Shown here piece by piece: positions 1 to 6,405 of a DNA stretch of 22,016 bases (the stretch's first letter is position 1; every line of letters begins with the position of its first letter). Under the pieces are notes generated by a model. The model saw only the letters and a list, made by a program, of their open reading frames with translations, was not told where the DNA came from and searched no databases. The stretch is from contig DUAT01000061.1 of NCBI GenBank assembly GCA_012960755.1, positions 1 through 22,016 of the forward strand, in the 5' to 3' direction. Both the position numbers and the translations under genes were made by a program. The stretch comes from Gammaproteobacteria bacterium (GTDB lineage Bacteria; Pseudomonadota; Gammaproteobacteria; Pseudomonadales; Azotimanducaceae_A).

Positions 1-75
1 AGTTCGGGGTTCGCTGTCAGATGCCAAGAAAGCGTGGCGGTATATCAAAGACGAAATTGTCGATAATTCGATCCC
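1..75. repeat. 75-bp direct repeat, copy A
   Basis: This stretch is identical base for base to 1326-1400. Identity ends at 75/1400, where copy A runs into a terminator and copy B into a different sequence. Because copy A begins at the first base of the window, the true repeat may be longer than 75 bp. The two copies flank the two-gene module at 212-1176. Copy B overlaps the minus-strand protein tail at 1235-1365, so the repeat may be a duplicated end of that gene. Whether it is a recombination site or simply a duplication cannot be told here. Confidence 0.93.
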
Positions 76-84
76 AATTAATTT

Positions 85-110
85 AAACCTCGCTTCGGCG
101 GGGTTTTTTT
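85..110 (+). terminator. Rho-independent terminator with UUCG tetraloop
   Basis: A nine-pair stem (AAACCTCGC with GCGGGGTTT, one G-T pair) closes on a TTCG tetraloop and is followed by a run of T. This is a textbook intrinsic terminator for plus-strand transcripts entering from the left. It would insulate the 212-1176 module from upstream transcription. The gene it serves lies outside the window or is the repeat-associated remnant. Confidence 0.85.
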
Positions 111-211
111 ATGACTAGCTTTTGGCGCGGAATGACCATTTTATCAACGTGGCTAGGGCAAGATTCACTCAACCAAAACGGAAAACGCAATAAACAAAGG
201 AGATAGCCATT

Positions 212-415
212 ATGGGAATGGAATATGTCTATAAGGTAATTGACGGCGCTGATAGCGCAGTAAGATCCGTCCTAATGGGCAAAGGCTGGATCGAAACCAA
301 AGTACTGGCAGCGCACATCAACGCCGAAGACCTTGCTCGCGAGCAAGGAAACAAAGCTGCCGCAGGTGCTACCGGTGCAGTAGGTATATTGGTTGCCCTG
401 TTAGGAGGCCAATAA
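212..415 (+). CDS. Small 67-aa protein with hydrophobic glycine/alanine-rich C-terminus, unknown function
   Basis: The reading frame has a strong Shine-Dalgarno site (AAAGGAG) ten bases before the ATG. The first 50 residues are soluble in character; the last 20 (AAAGATGAVGILVALLGG) are hydrophobic and could insert in or touch the membrane. The stop codon overlaps the start of the next gene by one base (TAATG), so the two are almost certainly translated together. I do not recognise the family. The tight coupling to a DUF2726/zinc-finger membrane protein suggests a shared role on an accessory element, which is inference from position only. Confidence 0.7.
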   Translation: MGMEYVYKVIDGADSAVRSVLMGKGWIETKVLAAHINAEDLAREQGNKAAAGATGAVGILVALLGGQ

Positions 416-1176
416 TGGAGATGTATCTTCTCGGTATTATCGTTTTTGTGGCACTGATCGTTTGCTTTGCTTTTCTGAAGCGGTTTCCCCCAGAACAAAA
501 GATTACCGCACCTTACAAAAAACTGGACGCTCTTCTCACACCAGCAGAGCGTTCCTTCTTCGGCGTGTTACAACTCGCAATCAAAACGCGCTTGTTGGTT
601 TTCGCAAAGGTACGGGTTGCCGATATTTTGACCACTGTTAAGGGGCTTTCTAACAGCGAAAGACAATCCGCGTTCAATCGAATTAGTGCGAAGCACTTTG
701 ATTTCGTCCTGTGTGACCCTGGAAATCTTGAGGTCGTTTGTGTCTTAGAACTGGACGATAAGTCACATAAAAAAGCTAGCAGAAAACAACGGGATGAGTT
801 TTTGGATCGTGCTTGTAAAGCAGCCGGCGTTCCTCTCATTCACTTCCACGCGAAAGCCGACTATGCACGATCGGAAATAGAGAAAACACTTGAACCATAC
901 CTGCCACCGCTAGAGCAGGTGGCTATCGCGGTTAACCCTGGATCCGCGAAAGCGGCTACTACCGCGAAGCCTGAAGCCGAACAGGTCGCTGTTACTACGA
1001 ATACACAATCCAGCAAGATCGCTATGGTGAGTGATGTTGAACCCAACGAGCCTCAAAGCTGTCCCAAATGCCAGTCAGACATGGTCAAGCGCGTTGCTAA
1101 GAAGGGCAAGAATGCCGGGAATAAATTCATAGCATGTAGCGCGTACCCCAAGTGTCGATTTGTACTCAAGGTGTAA
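415..1176 (+). CDS. Membrane-anchored DUF2726-like protein with C-terminal topoisomerase-type C4 zinc finger
   Basis: The 253-aa protein starts with a transmembrane segment (about residues 4-21). Residues 30-165 resemble DUF2726: the HFDFVLCD stretch (94-101) and ELDDKSH (112-118) followed by KQRDEFLDRACKAAGVPL. This spacing of acidic and basic residues recalls nuclease folds, but activity is not established. A variable linker (170-212) leads to CPKCQSDM (C216, C219) and C241/C247, a four-cysteine zinc ribbon like those at the C-terminus of topoisomerase I. The pair of domains is common in bacterial accessory DNA. It overlaps the 67-aa gene by one base. A nucleic-acid role at the membrane is inferred, not shown. 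Confidence 0.85.
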   Translation: MEMYLLGIIVFVALIVCFAFLKRFPPEQKITAPYKKLDALLTPAERSFFGVLQLAIKTRLLVFAKVRVADILTTVKGLSNSERQSAFNRISAKHFDFVLCDPGNLEVVCVLELDDKSHKKASRKQRDEFLDRACKAAGVPLIHFHAKADYARSEIEKTLEPYLPPLEQVAIAVNPGSAKAATTAKPEAEQVAVTTNTQSSKIAMVSDVEPNEPQSCPKCQSDMVKRVAKKGKNAGNKFIACSAYPKCRFVLKV

Positions 1177-1234
1177 TATGATTTAGGGATTGATCCGCTC
1201 TGGAACAATTGGGGTCGGAGTAAAATTTACATTT

Positions 1235-1365
1235 TTATGACATGGCCTGGTGCGAAAGGCTAAAGGCTTCATCGTCGGAAGCATACAGCTGCTCGCTGTC
1301 GCCACGGTGATACTTGAACTTCACTAGTTCGGGGTTCGCTGTCAGATGCCAAGAAAGCGTGGCGG
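1235..1365 (-). pseudogene. C-terminal protein fragment overlapping repeat copy B
   Basis: The minus strand reads about 43 codons ending in a TAA at 1235-1237, with a composition typical of real protein (ELVKFKYHRGDSEQLYAS, then DDEAFSLSHQ). An in-frame TGA lies immediately upstream inside the 75-bp repeat and no start codon is present, so this is a tail without a head. It lies beside a TGGGGTCGGAGTAAAATTTA motif of a kind I associate with gammaproteobacterial repetitive or transposase-linked DNA; that link is from memory. The parent family is not recognised. Confidence 0.4.
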
Positions 1366-1400
1366 TATATCAAAGACGAAATTGTCGATAATTCGATCCC
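1326..1400. repeat. 75-bp direct repeat, copy B
   Basis: Perfect copy of 1-75 at an offset of 1325 bp. Its right end lies 38 bases before the start of the small secreted-protein gene, so its sequence may form part of that gene's leader or promoter region. Copy A is followed by a terminator instead, so the two copies have different downstream contexts. Confidence 0.93.
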
Positions 1401-1438
1401 GGATTAGATTCAATCTTGCAGGGCAAAGGAGCAACCAA

Positions 1439-1738
1439 TTGAAACATCTGAGTTTAGTAATAGCCGCGATACTTATTAGCAGTACGGCGTTGGCGAAAAA
1501 GAAAGAGCCGGTTGCGGTGGAAGACTTAACCGATCGACAAGTTTGCAAAGAAATCATCTTGCATGAGGCAGACCCGCCAGCATATTGGGAGGGCCACGGC
1601 TGGCTTGGGGCGCCGATTGCAGCGGCAAAAAACAAAGGCATAAAAAAGAAATTCGAGAGGTACAGTGAGGTAATAATCGAAGAGGCTCTACGAGGCCTGA
1701 GTTGCCCCCGACCAAATGCGATTATGATCAAGGGGTAA
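1439..1738 (+). CDS. Small secreted protein, 99 aa, TTG start
   Basis: The open frame extends upstream to an ATG at 1346, but that segment lies in the 75-bp repeat and has unlikely composition. A TTG at 1439 has a good Shine-Dalgarno site (AAAGGAG, about eight bases away) and opens directly into a signal peptide, KHLSLVIAAILISSTALA, with likely signal peptidase I cleavage after ALA. The mature protein of about 80 residues is lysine-rich and has two cysteines (in RQVCKEII and LSCPRP) that could form a disulfide in the periplasm. No known family is recognised. It sits on the presumed accessory element between repeat copy B and the attachment site. Confidence 0.65.
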   Translation: MKHLSLVIAAILISSTALAKKKEPVAVEDLTDRQVCKEIILHEADPPAYWEGHGWLGAPIAAAKNKGIKKKFERYSEVIIEEALRGLSCPRPNAIMIKG

Positions 1739-1757
1739 CAATCCGTCCGTTATTGTT
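1737..1757 (+). terminator. Weak hairpin overlapping the stop codon
   Basis: AACAAT and ATTGTT form a perfect six-pair inverted repeat around a nine-base loop, starting in the TAA stop of the secreted-protein gene. There is no T run, so an intrinsic terminator is only possible; it could instead be an mRNA 3'-end stabiliser. Confidence 0.35.
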
Positions 1758-2188
1758 GCGCTACGCAGACTTACACTTTGGTATTTGTCTTTGATTCTGA
1801 TCACCATTGGAATGAGTACGCTCATTCAGAAATTTCAAATATCTGCGTGTGGGTCTGGGCCATTGCAATGGGAGAAAGAGAGGATCGACCCCGGGGGTGG
1901 GGTCAAATTGACGTTAAGTGTTCGGCCCTTCAACCACGCAGCCTGTGAACTCTAGACATGCTATTCAAGTGAGGATCACGGAATTGAATAGAGTGACATC
2001 ACCTAATTGCAGTACTGAATGCAGTACTTTACAATTCCGATAGGTCAAGTCCTCATATAAAAAGGGCTATAGCGTATAGTTCAATTCCCGACGCCTCCAC
2101 CAAATTCAGATACTTGAGCTATAAAAATCAATAGCTTGGGTTTTCACAAATTGCCATGTTTGCAGGTGCGTGTTATGGGCCTGCTTAA
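1739..2188. other. Gene-free stretch with nested inverted repeats next to the att site
   Basis: No convincing reading frame is present. The stretch holds a GGGGTCAAATTGACG motif (about 1895-1914), a perfect 8-bp inverted repeat CGGAATTG (1979-1986)/CAATTCCG (2032-2039) enclosed by GAGGA (1971-1975)/TCCTC (2050-2054), and between them two direct copies of GCAGTACT (2009-2016, 2021-2028). These precede the tmRNA/tRNA-like 3' end by 25 bases. Such symmetric elements beside an attachment core are where integrase or excisionase arm sites usually lie, but this is inference. Confidence 0.5.
2079..2102 (+). other. Isolated tmRNA/tRNA 3' end, probable attachment (att) core
   Basis: The sequence reads exactly like positions 53-76 of a tRNA domain: G, T-loop TTCAATT, 3' T-stem CCCGA, 3' acceptor strand CGCCTCC, discriminator A, then CCA. 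The 5' T-stem partner (expected TCGGG) is absent; TATAG stands there. No anticodon arm, D arm, matching 5' acceptor or tmRNA tag frame is found upstream. A 3' end without a body is the usual footprint left at the distal end of an element that integrated into a tRNA or ssrA gene. The acceptor strand would pair with a GGGGGCG-type 5' end, which favours ssrA. By orientation, the element would lie to the left. Confidence 0.7.
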
Positions 2189-2377
2189 TCAGGTTCTGCC
2201 CTTGAACCACAGAAACGGAATGCCGTGTTTGTCTCCAAAACGCTCGTATAGCTTCTCTTTCTTATTAAGTGAGTACATGTCATTAATCAAGGGTTTAAGA
2301 GGATTGGCAACGGTTAAACCGAGAACGGATTTGGCCCGCTTTCTCCCGAATTCGTGTCGAAGTATGGGACTTCCCGG
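2189..2377 (-). pseudogene. C-terminal fragment of an unrecognised protein
   Basis: On the minus strand an open frame of about 62 codons runs from an in-frame stop at 2378 to a TGA at 2189-2191 without any start codon. Its sequence is protein-like: HEFGRKRAKSVLGLTVANPL, then KPLINDMYSLNKKEKLYERF and GDKHGIPFLWFKGRT. The opposite frame is basic and low quality and is likely a shadow. The fragment lies just outside the putative att core, suggesting a chromosomal gene that lost its 5' part. I cannot name the family. Confidence 0.4.
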
Positions 2378-2418
2378 TTAACGGCTAACTCTAAAAACCT
2401 TGTCCCCCTTTATGATCA

Positions 2419-2600
2419 TCAATGCCAGTCGAAGGACGACACTTCCTGCATGAAAGCAGTAGCGACGGGTGTCATTTTTCGACCCGGCATTCTCACCAGG
2501 TGAATTTCACGCTCTACTTCCGGATCGACCAGAGGACGTCCAAGCACGCAACCATCGCCTGAACCCAATCTTCGCGCTGACTCCGGAAGGTAGCATATAG
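2419..2600 (-). pseudogene. LysR-type transcriptional regulator, C-terminal remnant with internal deletion
   Basis: Two minus-strand frames together match the end of the LysR effector-binding domain. The upstream piece reads ATFRSQREDWVQAMVA (about 2545-2592), equal to the family's conserved RSEREDWIQAMVAAG. The downstream piece reads GRPLVDPEVEREIHLVRMPG, then RKMTPVATAFMQEVSSFDWH, ending in TGA at 2419-2421. The glycine-rich segment normally joining them (of the MGVCFMPEYS type) is missing and the frame changes at the junction near 2545. The whole DNA-binding N-terminus is also absent. It no longer encodes a regulator. It may once have controlled neighbouring catabolic genes. Confidence 0.75.
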
Positions 2601-2671
2601 GTTTATATTATATTGTTCGCACACGCCCAGCGTATGCTTCAGCCTACCAGGCTAACCAGATCAAGCCGAGA

Positions 2672-3130
2672 ATGTTCATGACCACCCACATGAACTTCGA
2701 TCCATTTCTTAATGAAGAAACCGTTGCAGAGGTTCGTGAACACTGGAAGGGTCCTTATCATTTCGGTGCGCCCGACGGGATTGTAGTGAATATGACTAAA
2801 GATCTGGTTTGGGTTAGAGAAGGTATTCTTCCCGACTACCCCAATAGCCGTGCTCCGCAGTTTGATTTCACCAATGGACAGCTGATTGTGCCGCATCCAA
2901 CAACCAGTCGCGAAGAGATTCAGGAACCGTTTGTTCGTGAACAGCAAATTGACCCTGAGAAATACTATCCCGCGGGATATATGCCTCATCTGCTTGAAGA
3001 ATGGCCAGTGAAAGGCGATATCGTCGTTCCGATGGAAGCCATGCCAGAAAAATTGATAAACAGCATGGGTGCTGCCTGGAGGCAAAAAATAAAGAATCAG
3101 ACTATTCGTAAAGAGCAAAGCGAGCAATAG
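2672..3130 (+). CDS. Hypothetical protein, 152 aa
   Basis: The frame is uninterrupted and rich in aromatic and acidic residues (for example REHWKGPYHFGAPDGIVVN, LVWVREGILPDYPN and DPEKYYPAGYMPHLLEEWP). There is no signal peptide or membrane segment, so it should be cytoplasmic. Starts at 2672, 2678 or 2690 are possible; none has a strong Shine-Dalgarno site, so the true N-terminus is unsure and could have been lost. It is followed after four bases by a 49-aa frame on the same strand. I do not recognise the family. Its surroundings are degraded genes, so it may be a fragment of a longer protein. Confidence 0.6.
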   Translation: MFMTTHMNFDPFLNEETVAEVREHWKGPYHFGAPDGIVVNMTKDLVWVREGILPDYPNSRAPQFDFTNGQLIVPHPTTSREEIQEPFVREQQIDPEKYYPAGYMPHLLEEWPVKGDIVVPMEAMPEKLINSMGAAWRQKIKNQTIRKEQSEQ

Positions 3131-3134
3131 TTCG

Positions 3135-3284
3135 GTGAACGAAAGCGTCAATCCGGATTTGCAGGAGCTGCGTCGGAAAACTATGCAGCTCCCAGCTACC
3201 GACTACTCGTATGCTGGGTGGGATGAGCCTGTCGGCCTGATCCAGATCGATGACCAAATTCGCGTTCCACGTCCAAGCGAATGA
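3135..3284 (+). CDS. Short hypothetical protein, 49 aa, GTG start
   Basis: A GTG four bases after the preceding stop opens a 49-codon frame ending in TGA. The product (with LPATDYSYAGWDEPVGLIQI and a proline-rich end) has ordinary protein composition. The close spacing suggests translational coupling to the 152-aa frame, or that both are pieces of one gene separated by a frameshift. The opposite-strand frame here (3102-3317) looks like a shadow. No family is recognised. Confidence 0.4.
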   Translation: MNESVNPDLQELRRKTMQLPATDYSYAGWDEPVGLIQIDDQIRVPRPSE

Positions 3285-3294
3285 AAAGAACGAC

Positions 3295-3555
3295 TTAAAC
3301 TTGATGCAGGAATTCATCTACCTCACTCACAAACGCATCGGGAAATGAGGCTTTGTTTTTATCCCACCACTCTTTTGAACCTGGCGTGCTCATCATCTGG
3401 CGAATGTAAGGCTTGGATTCTGCTTCCCAAGAATGAGCATCTACCAAATGTTCATTGACCCTCTCTCGCTGAGGTCGAAACAAGTGGAACAGGTCGCTCC
3501 TCATAAAGTTTCTGCTATTGCACCAATTGCTTCCCAGTTCACAACTCACCTCCAC
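3295..3555 (-). CDS. Hypothetical protein, up to 86 aa
   Basis: The minus-strand frame ends LHQV and contains a compact, charged segment (RERVNEHLVDAHSWEAESKP, then MMSTPGSKEWWDKNKASFPD) that looks like a genuine conserved protein. The start is either ATG 3555 or the internal ATG at 3504; the latter gives 69 residues. It converges with the plus-strand frames to its left, with only ten bases between stops. No membrane segment or signal is seen. I cannot assign a function. A palindrome just upstream (3562-3579) could regulate it. Confidence 0.55.
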   Translation of the reverse strand: MEVSCELGSNWCNSRNFMRSDLFHLFRPQRERVNEHLVDAHSWEAESKPYIRQMMSTPGSKEWWDKNKASFPDAFVSEVDEFLHQV

Positions 3556-3561
3556 CGACCT

Positions 3562-3579
3562 TGATGTGATGTTACATCA
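3562..3579. promoter_or_regulatory. Palindromic operator candidate TGATGT-N6-ACATCA
   Basis: A perfect 6-bp inverted repeat with a six-base spacer lies 7 bases upstream of the ATG at 3555 of the minus-strand gene. The size and symmetry suit a dimeric repressor, but no matching regulator gene is intact nearby; the LysR remnant at 2419-2600 would normally prefer a T-N11-A core. Confidence 0.35.
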
Positions 3580-3616
3580 GAATAGAATTGTCGGCTATCG
3601 GGCCGATCGTTCGCAC

Positions 3617-3649
3617 TTGACAAAGTGAAATTGGTGAAATAATGATGCA
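3617..3649 (+). promoter_or_regulatory. Possible sigma-70 promoter for the ATC-hydrolase-like gene
   Basis: A consensus -35 hexamer TTGACA (3617-3622) is followed after 15-17 bases by AT-rich AATAAT/TAATGA. The -10 match is poor. It lies about 140 bases upstream of the ATG at 3791, in a region with no competing gene. Confidence 0.3.
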
Positions 3650-3790
3650 TGTCAGTTTCAGAAAATGGCTGTTATTTCGAAATACAGTTTAAACTCTCTA
3701 TTTTGACCGACCTCAGGGCAAATAAGATGCTCTCGATAATATTGGTGAGTAAGTAAACAACAGTGCCTGAATGAAAAGGAGCCAATACAG

Positions 3791-4495
3791 ATGAGCAATG
3801 CAGAACATCTTAGATACATTCAACAATACTTCGAAGACAATCGCGCAAACTACGCTTCGAAGGTTGCAGAGCTTACCGAAGATGTTGACGCATTCTTTGC
3901 AGAGGCAAAAGCAACATTCGAATCGATGCTACCGCACATGGGTTATCTGGATAAGGATAAGCGGGAGCATGTATTCGCCAGCGCCGTACTTACGTGTAGC
4001 CTGAATATGGCCCTGGCACTGGCCTGCCAAAAACGTGGAGTTAGTCTCCATGAATACGGCAAGGAAATGTTGAATGGACTGACTACTGCGTTGAAAACCC
4101 AGCAAACTCACGAAGGGCAAAGTGAAGCTGTTGACGAAGAAAATGCAGCAAATTTCGCTCGGTTCACTAACGCAGCTGAGCAATCACAGAAGCACCCCCA
4201 CCCGGGGGAATTTGTTTTTGAAGCCGTCTCAGGGGAGGGAGAGGAATTCCAATGGGGCCAAAATATCAAATCTTGTGCGATCTGTTACATGGCGTCGAAA
4301 TACGATCTCATGGAACTCGTGCCTTATTTTTGTGCTACCGATGATGTTATAAGCGACCATAGTGATCTGGGATTGTATCGAAGCGGGACGATTGCAGTGG
4401 GAGCAAGCCATTGTGACTTCCGATATGGCACAAGCGGTAAGTCACAGCATCTGTCCGGCCTTTACCCAAACCGAATCCGACTGTCAGAGTCCTGA
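3791..4495 (+). CDS. L-2-amino-thiazoline-4-carboxylate hydrolase-like protein
   Basis: The 234-aa product has the features I associate with the ATC hydrolase family (PF14196), named for ring-opening of 2-amino-thiazoline-4-carboxylate in bacterial L-cysteine synthesis. The helical N-terminal half (1-100) is followed by a C-terminal region with CAICYMASKYDLMELVPYFC (C162, C165, C181), then DD (184-185) and TIAVGASHCDFRYG (200-213, C208). The CxxD plus late CDFR pattern is the family hallmark. It has a good Shine-Dalgarno site (AAAAGGAG). Most family members have no tested substrate, and the downstream partner gene is broken, so cysteine synthesis should not be assumed. It is probably cytoplasmic and co-transcribed with 4549-6405. 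Confidence 0.7.
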   Translation: MSNAEHLRYIQQYFEDNRANYASKVAELTEDVDAFFAEAKATFESMLPHMGYLDKDKREHVFASAVLTCSLNMALALACQKRGVSLHEYGKEMLNGLTTALKTQQTHEGQSEAVDEENAANFARFTNAAEQSQKHPHPGEFVFEAVSGEGEEFQWGQNIKSCAICYMASKYDLMELVPYFCATDDVISDHSDLGLYRSGTIAVGASHCDFRYGTSGKSQHLSGLYPNRIRLSES

Positions 4496-4548
4496 CTGTT
4501 AAATCGGTCGCTAACCCTCCCAAAACCCTCCTTTTAAGAGAATTGATA

Positions 4549-5196
4549 ATGTTAGACACCATTACAGTCCGCCAGATGCCGTTTGAATTTCCGGACAAGA
4601 TCGACCCGGTTTTCATCGAGGGCGACCATCAGCAGTCCTTCGCATTCATAGCTGGGTCACTGTTGCTCCCTTAAAGCACTATCGGGTGACTACAAGCGTT
4701 TCACCAGGACCAAGTCGCTTCGTTTCAACCTGGCGTACGCCGAAGGTTTCGAGGCTCTCACGATGAATGCGGTCAAGCACATGATGGAGCCAAATGGTTT
4801 TGGCGACGACCTACCCGTTTTCATGCAGATGGTTGATGGCACTTCGTCGAAGAACTCGAGCATCGTACCATCGCATTCGACGTTTACGATCACGTTTGCG
4901 GTGGCTACTTCTATCGACTGGTGGTAGGCGCCTGGGCACAGTGGCATTTTACGAGCTGGATCCGACGTGTCACTAAATACATGCTGAAGATGAACCCACC
5001 GCCGAGGCGACAAACCAACCGGGCGGCTGAAAAAACGGAGGCAGCTCCAATGATTCGACCTGCTTCGGCTCGCAATCTGCTACCGGGCCTGCTCCGTATC
5101 TATCTGCCGAATTACACTCCCAACGACATCAAGATTGCACCCGGCATTGAAGTTCTCGCCGACAAGTACACAAAAATGGCGATCAAGACCTCATGA
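4549..5196 (+). pseudogene. PF10118-type metal-dependent hydrolase, disrupted
   Basis: Three pieces in two frames align to one family. Piece 1 (4549-4674) is MLDTITVRQMPFEFPDKIDP through FAFIAGSLLLP, then a stop. Piece 2 (from about 4676, another frame) is DYKRFTRTKSLRFNLAYAEG through NGFGDDLPVFMQMVD. Near 4836 one base is missing (GATGGCAC where GATTGGCAC is expected), and piece 3 returns to the first frame with HFVEELEHRTIAFDVYDHVC, AVGAWAQWHFTSW-like sequence and an end at 5196. Between pieces 1 and 2 the segment that should hold the EGQHYRQH-like metal motif is deleted. Two independent lesions make function very unlikely. The gene lay between the ATC-hydrolase-like and Rieske genes. Confidence 0.85.
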
Positions 5197-5265
5197 CACA
5201 AAGGAGTCTGCTAACATCAAAGCTTTTATGAGTCGGTGTTTAGGGCAGCGGCGATGGTGGAGTCG

Positions 5266-6405
5266 ATGAACGGTTTACTGAATGATGCAGCGGTGGTCCA
5301 GCGGGTACTTGATCATGTGGACAACCAGACCTCTGACCTGGGCGACACCATCTGGCGTGAGCCAGTAGAGAACTACCATTCTGCGGAGCGATTCGCCGCC
5401 GAGTTAGCGCTACTGAAGCACCTGCCTGTACCGTTCTGCCCATCCGTCGCGATCCCGGACGCGGGCAGTTATGTTGCCCGTGTCGCCGCCGGTACTCCGC
5501 TGGTTGTCGTTCGCGACGAAAACGGCAAAGTGCGTGCATTCCGCAACGCCTGCCGCCACCGTGGCATGCAGGTGGCGCAAGGTACAGGTTGCACCAAGTA
5601 TTTCGTCTGCAACTACCACGGTTGGGCGTATCGCCTGGATGGCAGCCTTCAATATATTCCCCACCGCCAGGGCTTCCCCGACATCAACGACGAAAACCAC
5701 GGCCTCGTACCTGTGGAAGCCATTGAGCGACACGGTCTGGTGTTCGTAACCCAGGATCAAAAGATCGGAGCTGGGGCACTGGCTGGGTTGGACGACATCC
5801 CGGAACTGTTGACGCCGGACCAACGGATTTTTGCTTCCTCCGAGATTACCTCCGATGTCAACTGGAAGCTCAACATGGAAGCCACTCTTGAAGGCCTGCA
5901 CATTAAGACCTTACATCCCGAATCTTTTTATCCCTACGGTTATGACAACCTCAATGTGGTGGAGAGCTTTGGCAACAACAATCGCGTGACCTTTCCATTC
6001 AGACGCATCGAAAAGCTCCGCGACACCCCTGCTGAGTCACGTAAGGCAGCCGGTAAGCTCACATACGTATATCACCTCTTTCCCAACGTCACGATTGCCG
6101 TACTCTCGAACCATACGGGCATCACCATCTCTGAGCCGATTTCCCCCACCAGAACCCGTTTCGTGAACTACCGTCTCACCAATTCGGGCGAGGGCGCCAA
6201 GGATGACAATCTGGCGCGTGCCAAGCGCGATGCAGGATTCGTGTCTGACAGCGGCGGCAAGGAGGATGCGGCGGCAGTGCAGGCTATTCAGGCTGGTCTC
6301 TCCAGCGGCGCCAACCAGCACTTCACGTTCGGCCGGTACGAGAAGGCCATCGTGCATTTCCATCAGGTGCTCAGCGCCTCGCTGCAGGGTTTACCGCGCA
6401 GCTGA
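5266..6405 (+). CDS. Rieske non-heme iron oxygenase, alpha subunit
   Basis: The protein (about 379 aa) would hydroxylate an aromatic or other ring substrate using O2 and electrons from a separate reductase. From the ATG at 5266 the Rieske [2Fe-2S] ligands are C96-x-H98 and C115-xx-H118 in CRHRG and CNYHGW. The mononuclear iron site is E209-xx-H212-xxxx-H217 in LEGLHIKTLH, with Glu where Asp is usual for the bridging residue. The open frame extends to a GTG at 5236, but 5266 has GGAG six bases upstream and fits family N-termini. The length is normal, though the last residues (LQGLPRS) are atypical. No beta subunit, ferredoxin or reductase is encoded nearby. It follows a broken hydrolase, and AAAGGAG at 5202 no longer precedes a start codon, so the operon has been rearranged. 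Confidence 0.88.
   Translation: MNGLLNDAAVVQRVLDHVDNQTSDLGDTIWREPVENYHSAERFAAELALLKHLPVPFCPSVAIPDAGSYVARVAAGTPLVVVRDENGKVRAFRNACRHRGMQVAQGTGCTKYFVCNYHGWAYRLDGSLQYIPHRQGFPDINDENHGLVPVEAIERHGLVFVTQDQKIGAGALAGLDDIPELLTPDQRIFASSEITSDVNWKLNMEATLEGLHIKTLHPESFYPYGYDNLNVVESFGNNNRVTFPFRRIEKLRDTPAESRKAAGKLTYVYHLFPNVTIAVLSNHTGITISEPISPTRTRFVNYRLTNSGEGAKDDNLARAKRDAGFVSDSGGKEDAAAVQAIQAGLSSGANQHFTFGRYEKAIVHFHQVLSASLQGLPRS

Noticed and set aside
1346..1438. Longer N-terminus for the secreted protein from ATG 1346
   Set aside because: It lies in the 75-bp repeat, gives a basic non-signal sequence, and the TTG at 1439 has a strong ribosome site directly before a signal peptide.
1736..1760. Integron attC site around TAACAAT...ATTGTTG
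   Set aside because: The core-site spacing and RYYYAAC/GTTRRRY pairs expected of attC are not complete, and no integrase is visible.
1739..2102. Full tmRNA (ssrA) gene
   Set aside because: Length upstream would fit, but there is no matching 5' acceptor, no tag-peptide frame ending in AA, and the 5' T-stem strand does not pair, so only the 3' end is real.
2136..2381. Plus-strand 81-aa frame
   Set aside because: No ribosome site and low-quality composition; the opposite strand holds a more protein-like tail.
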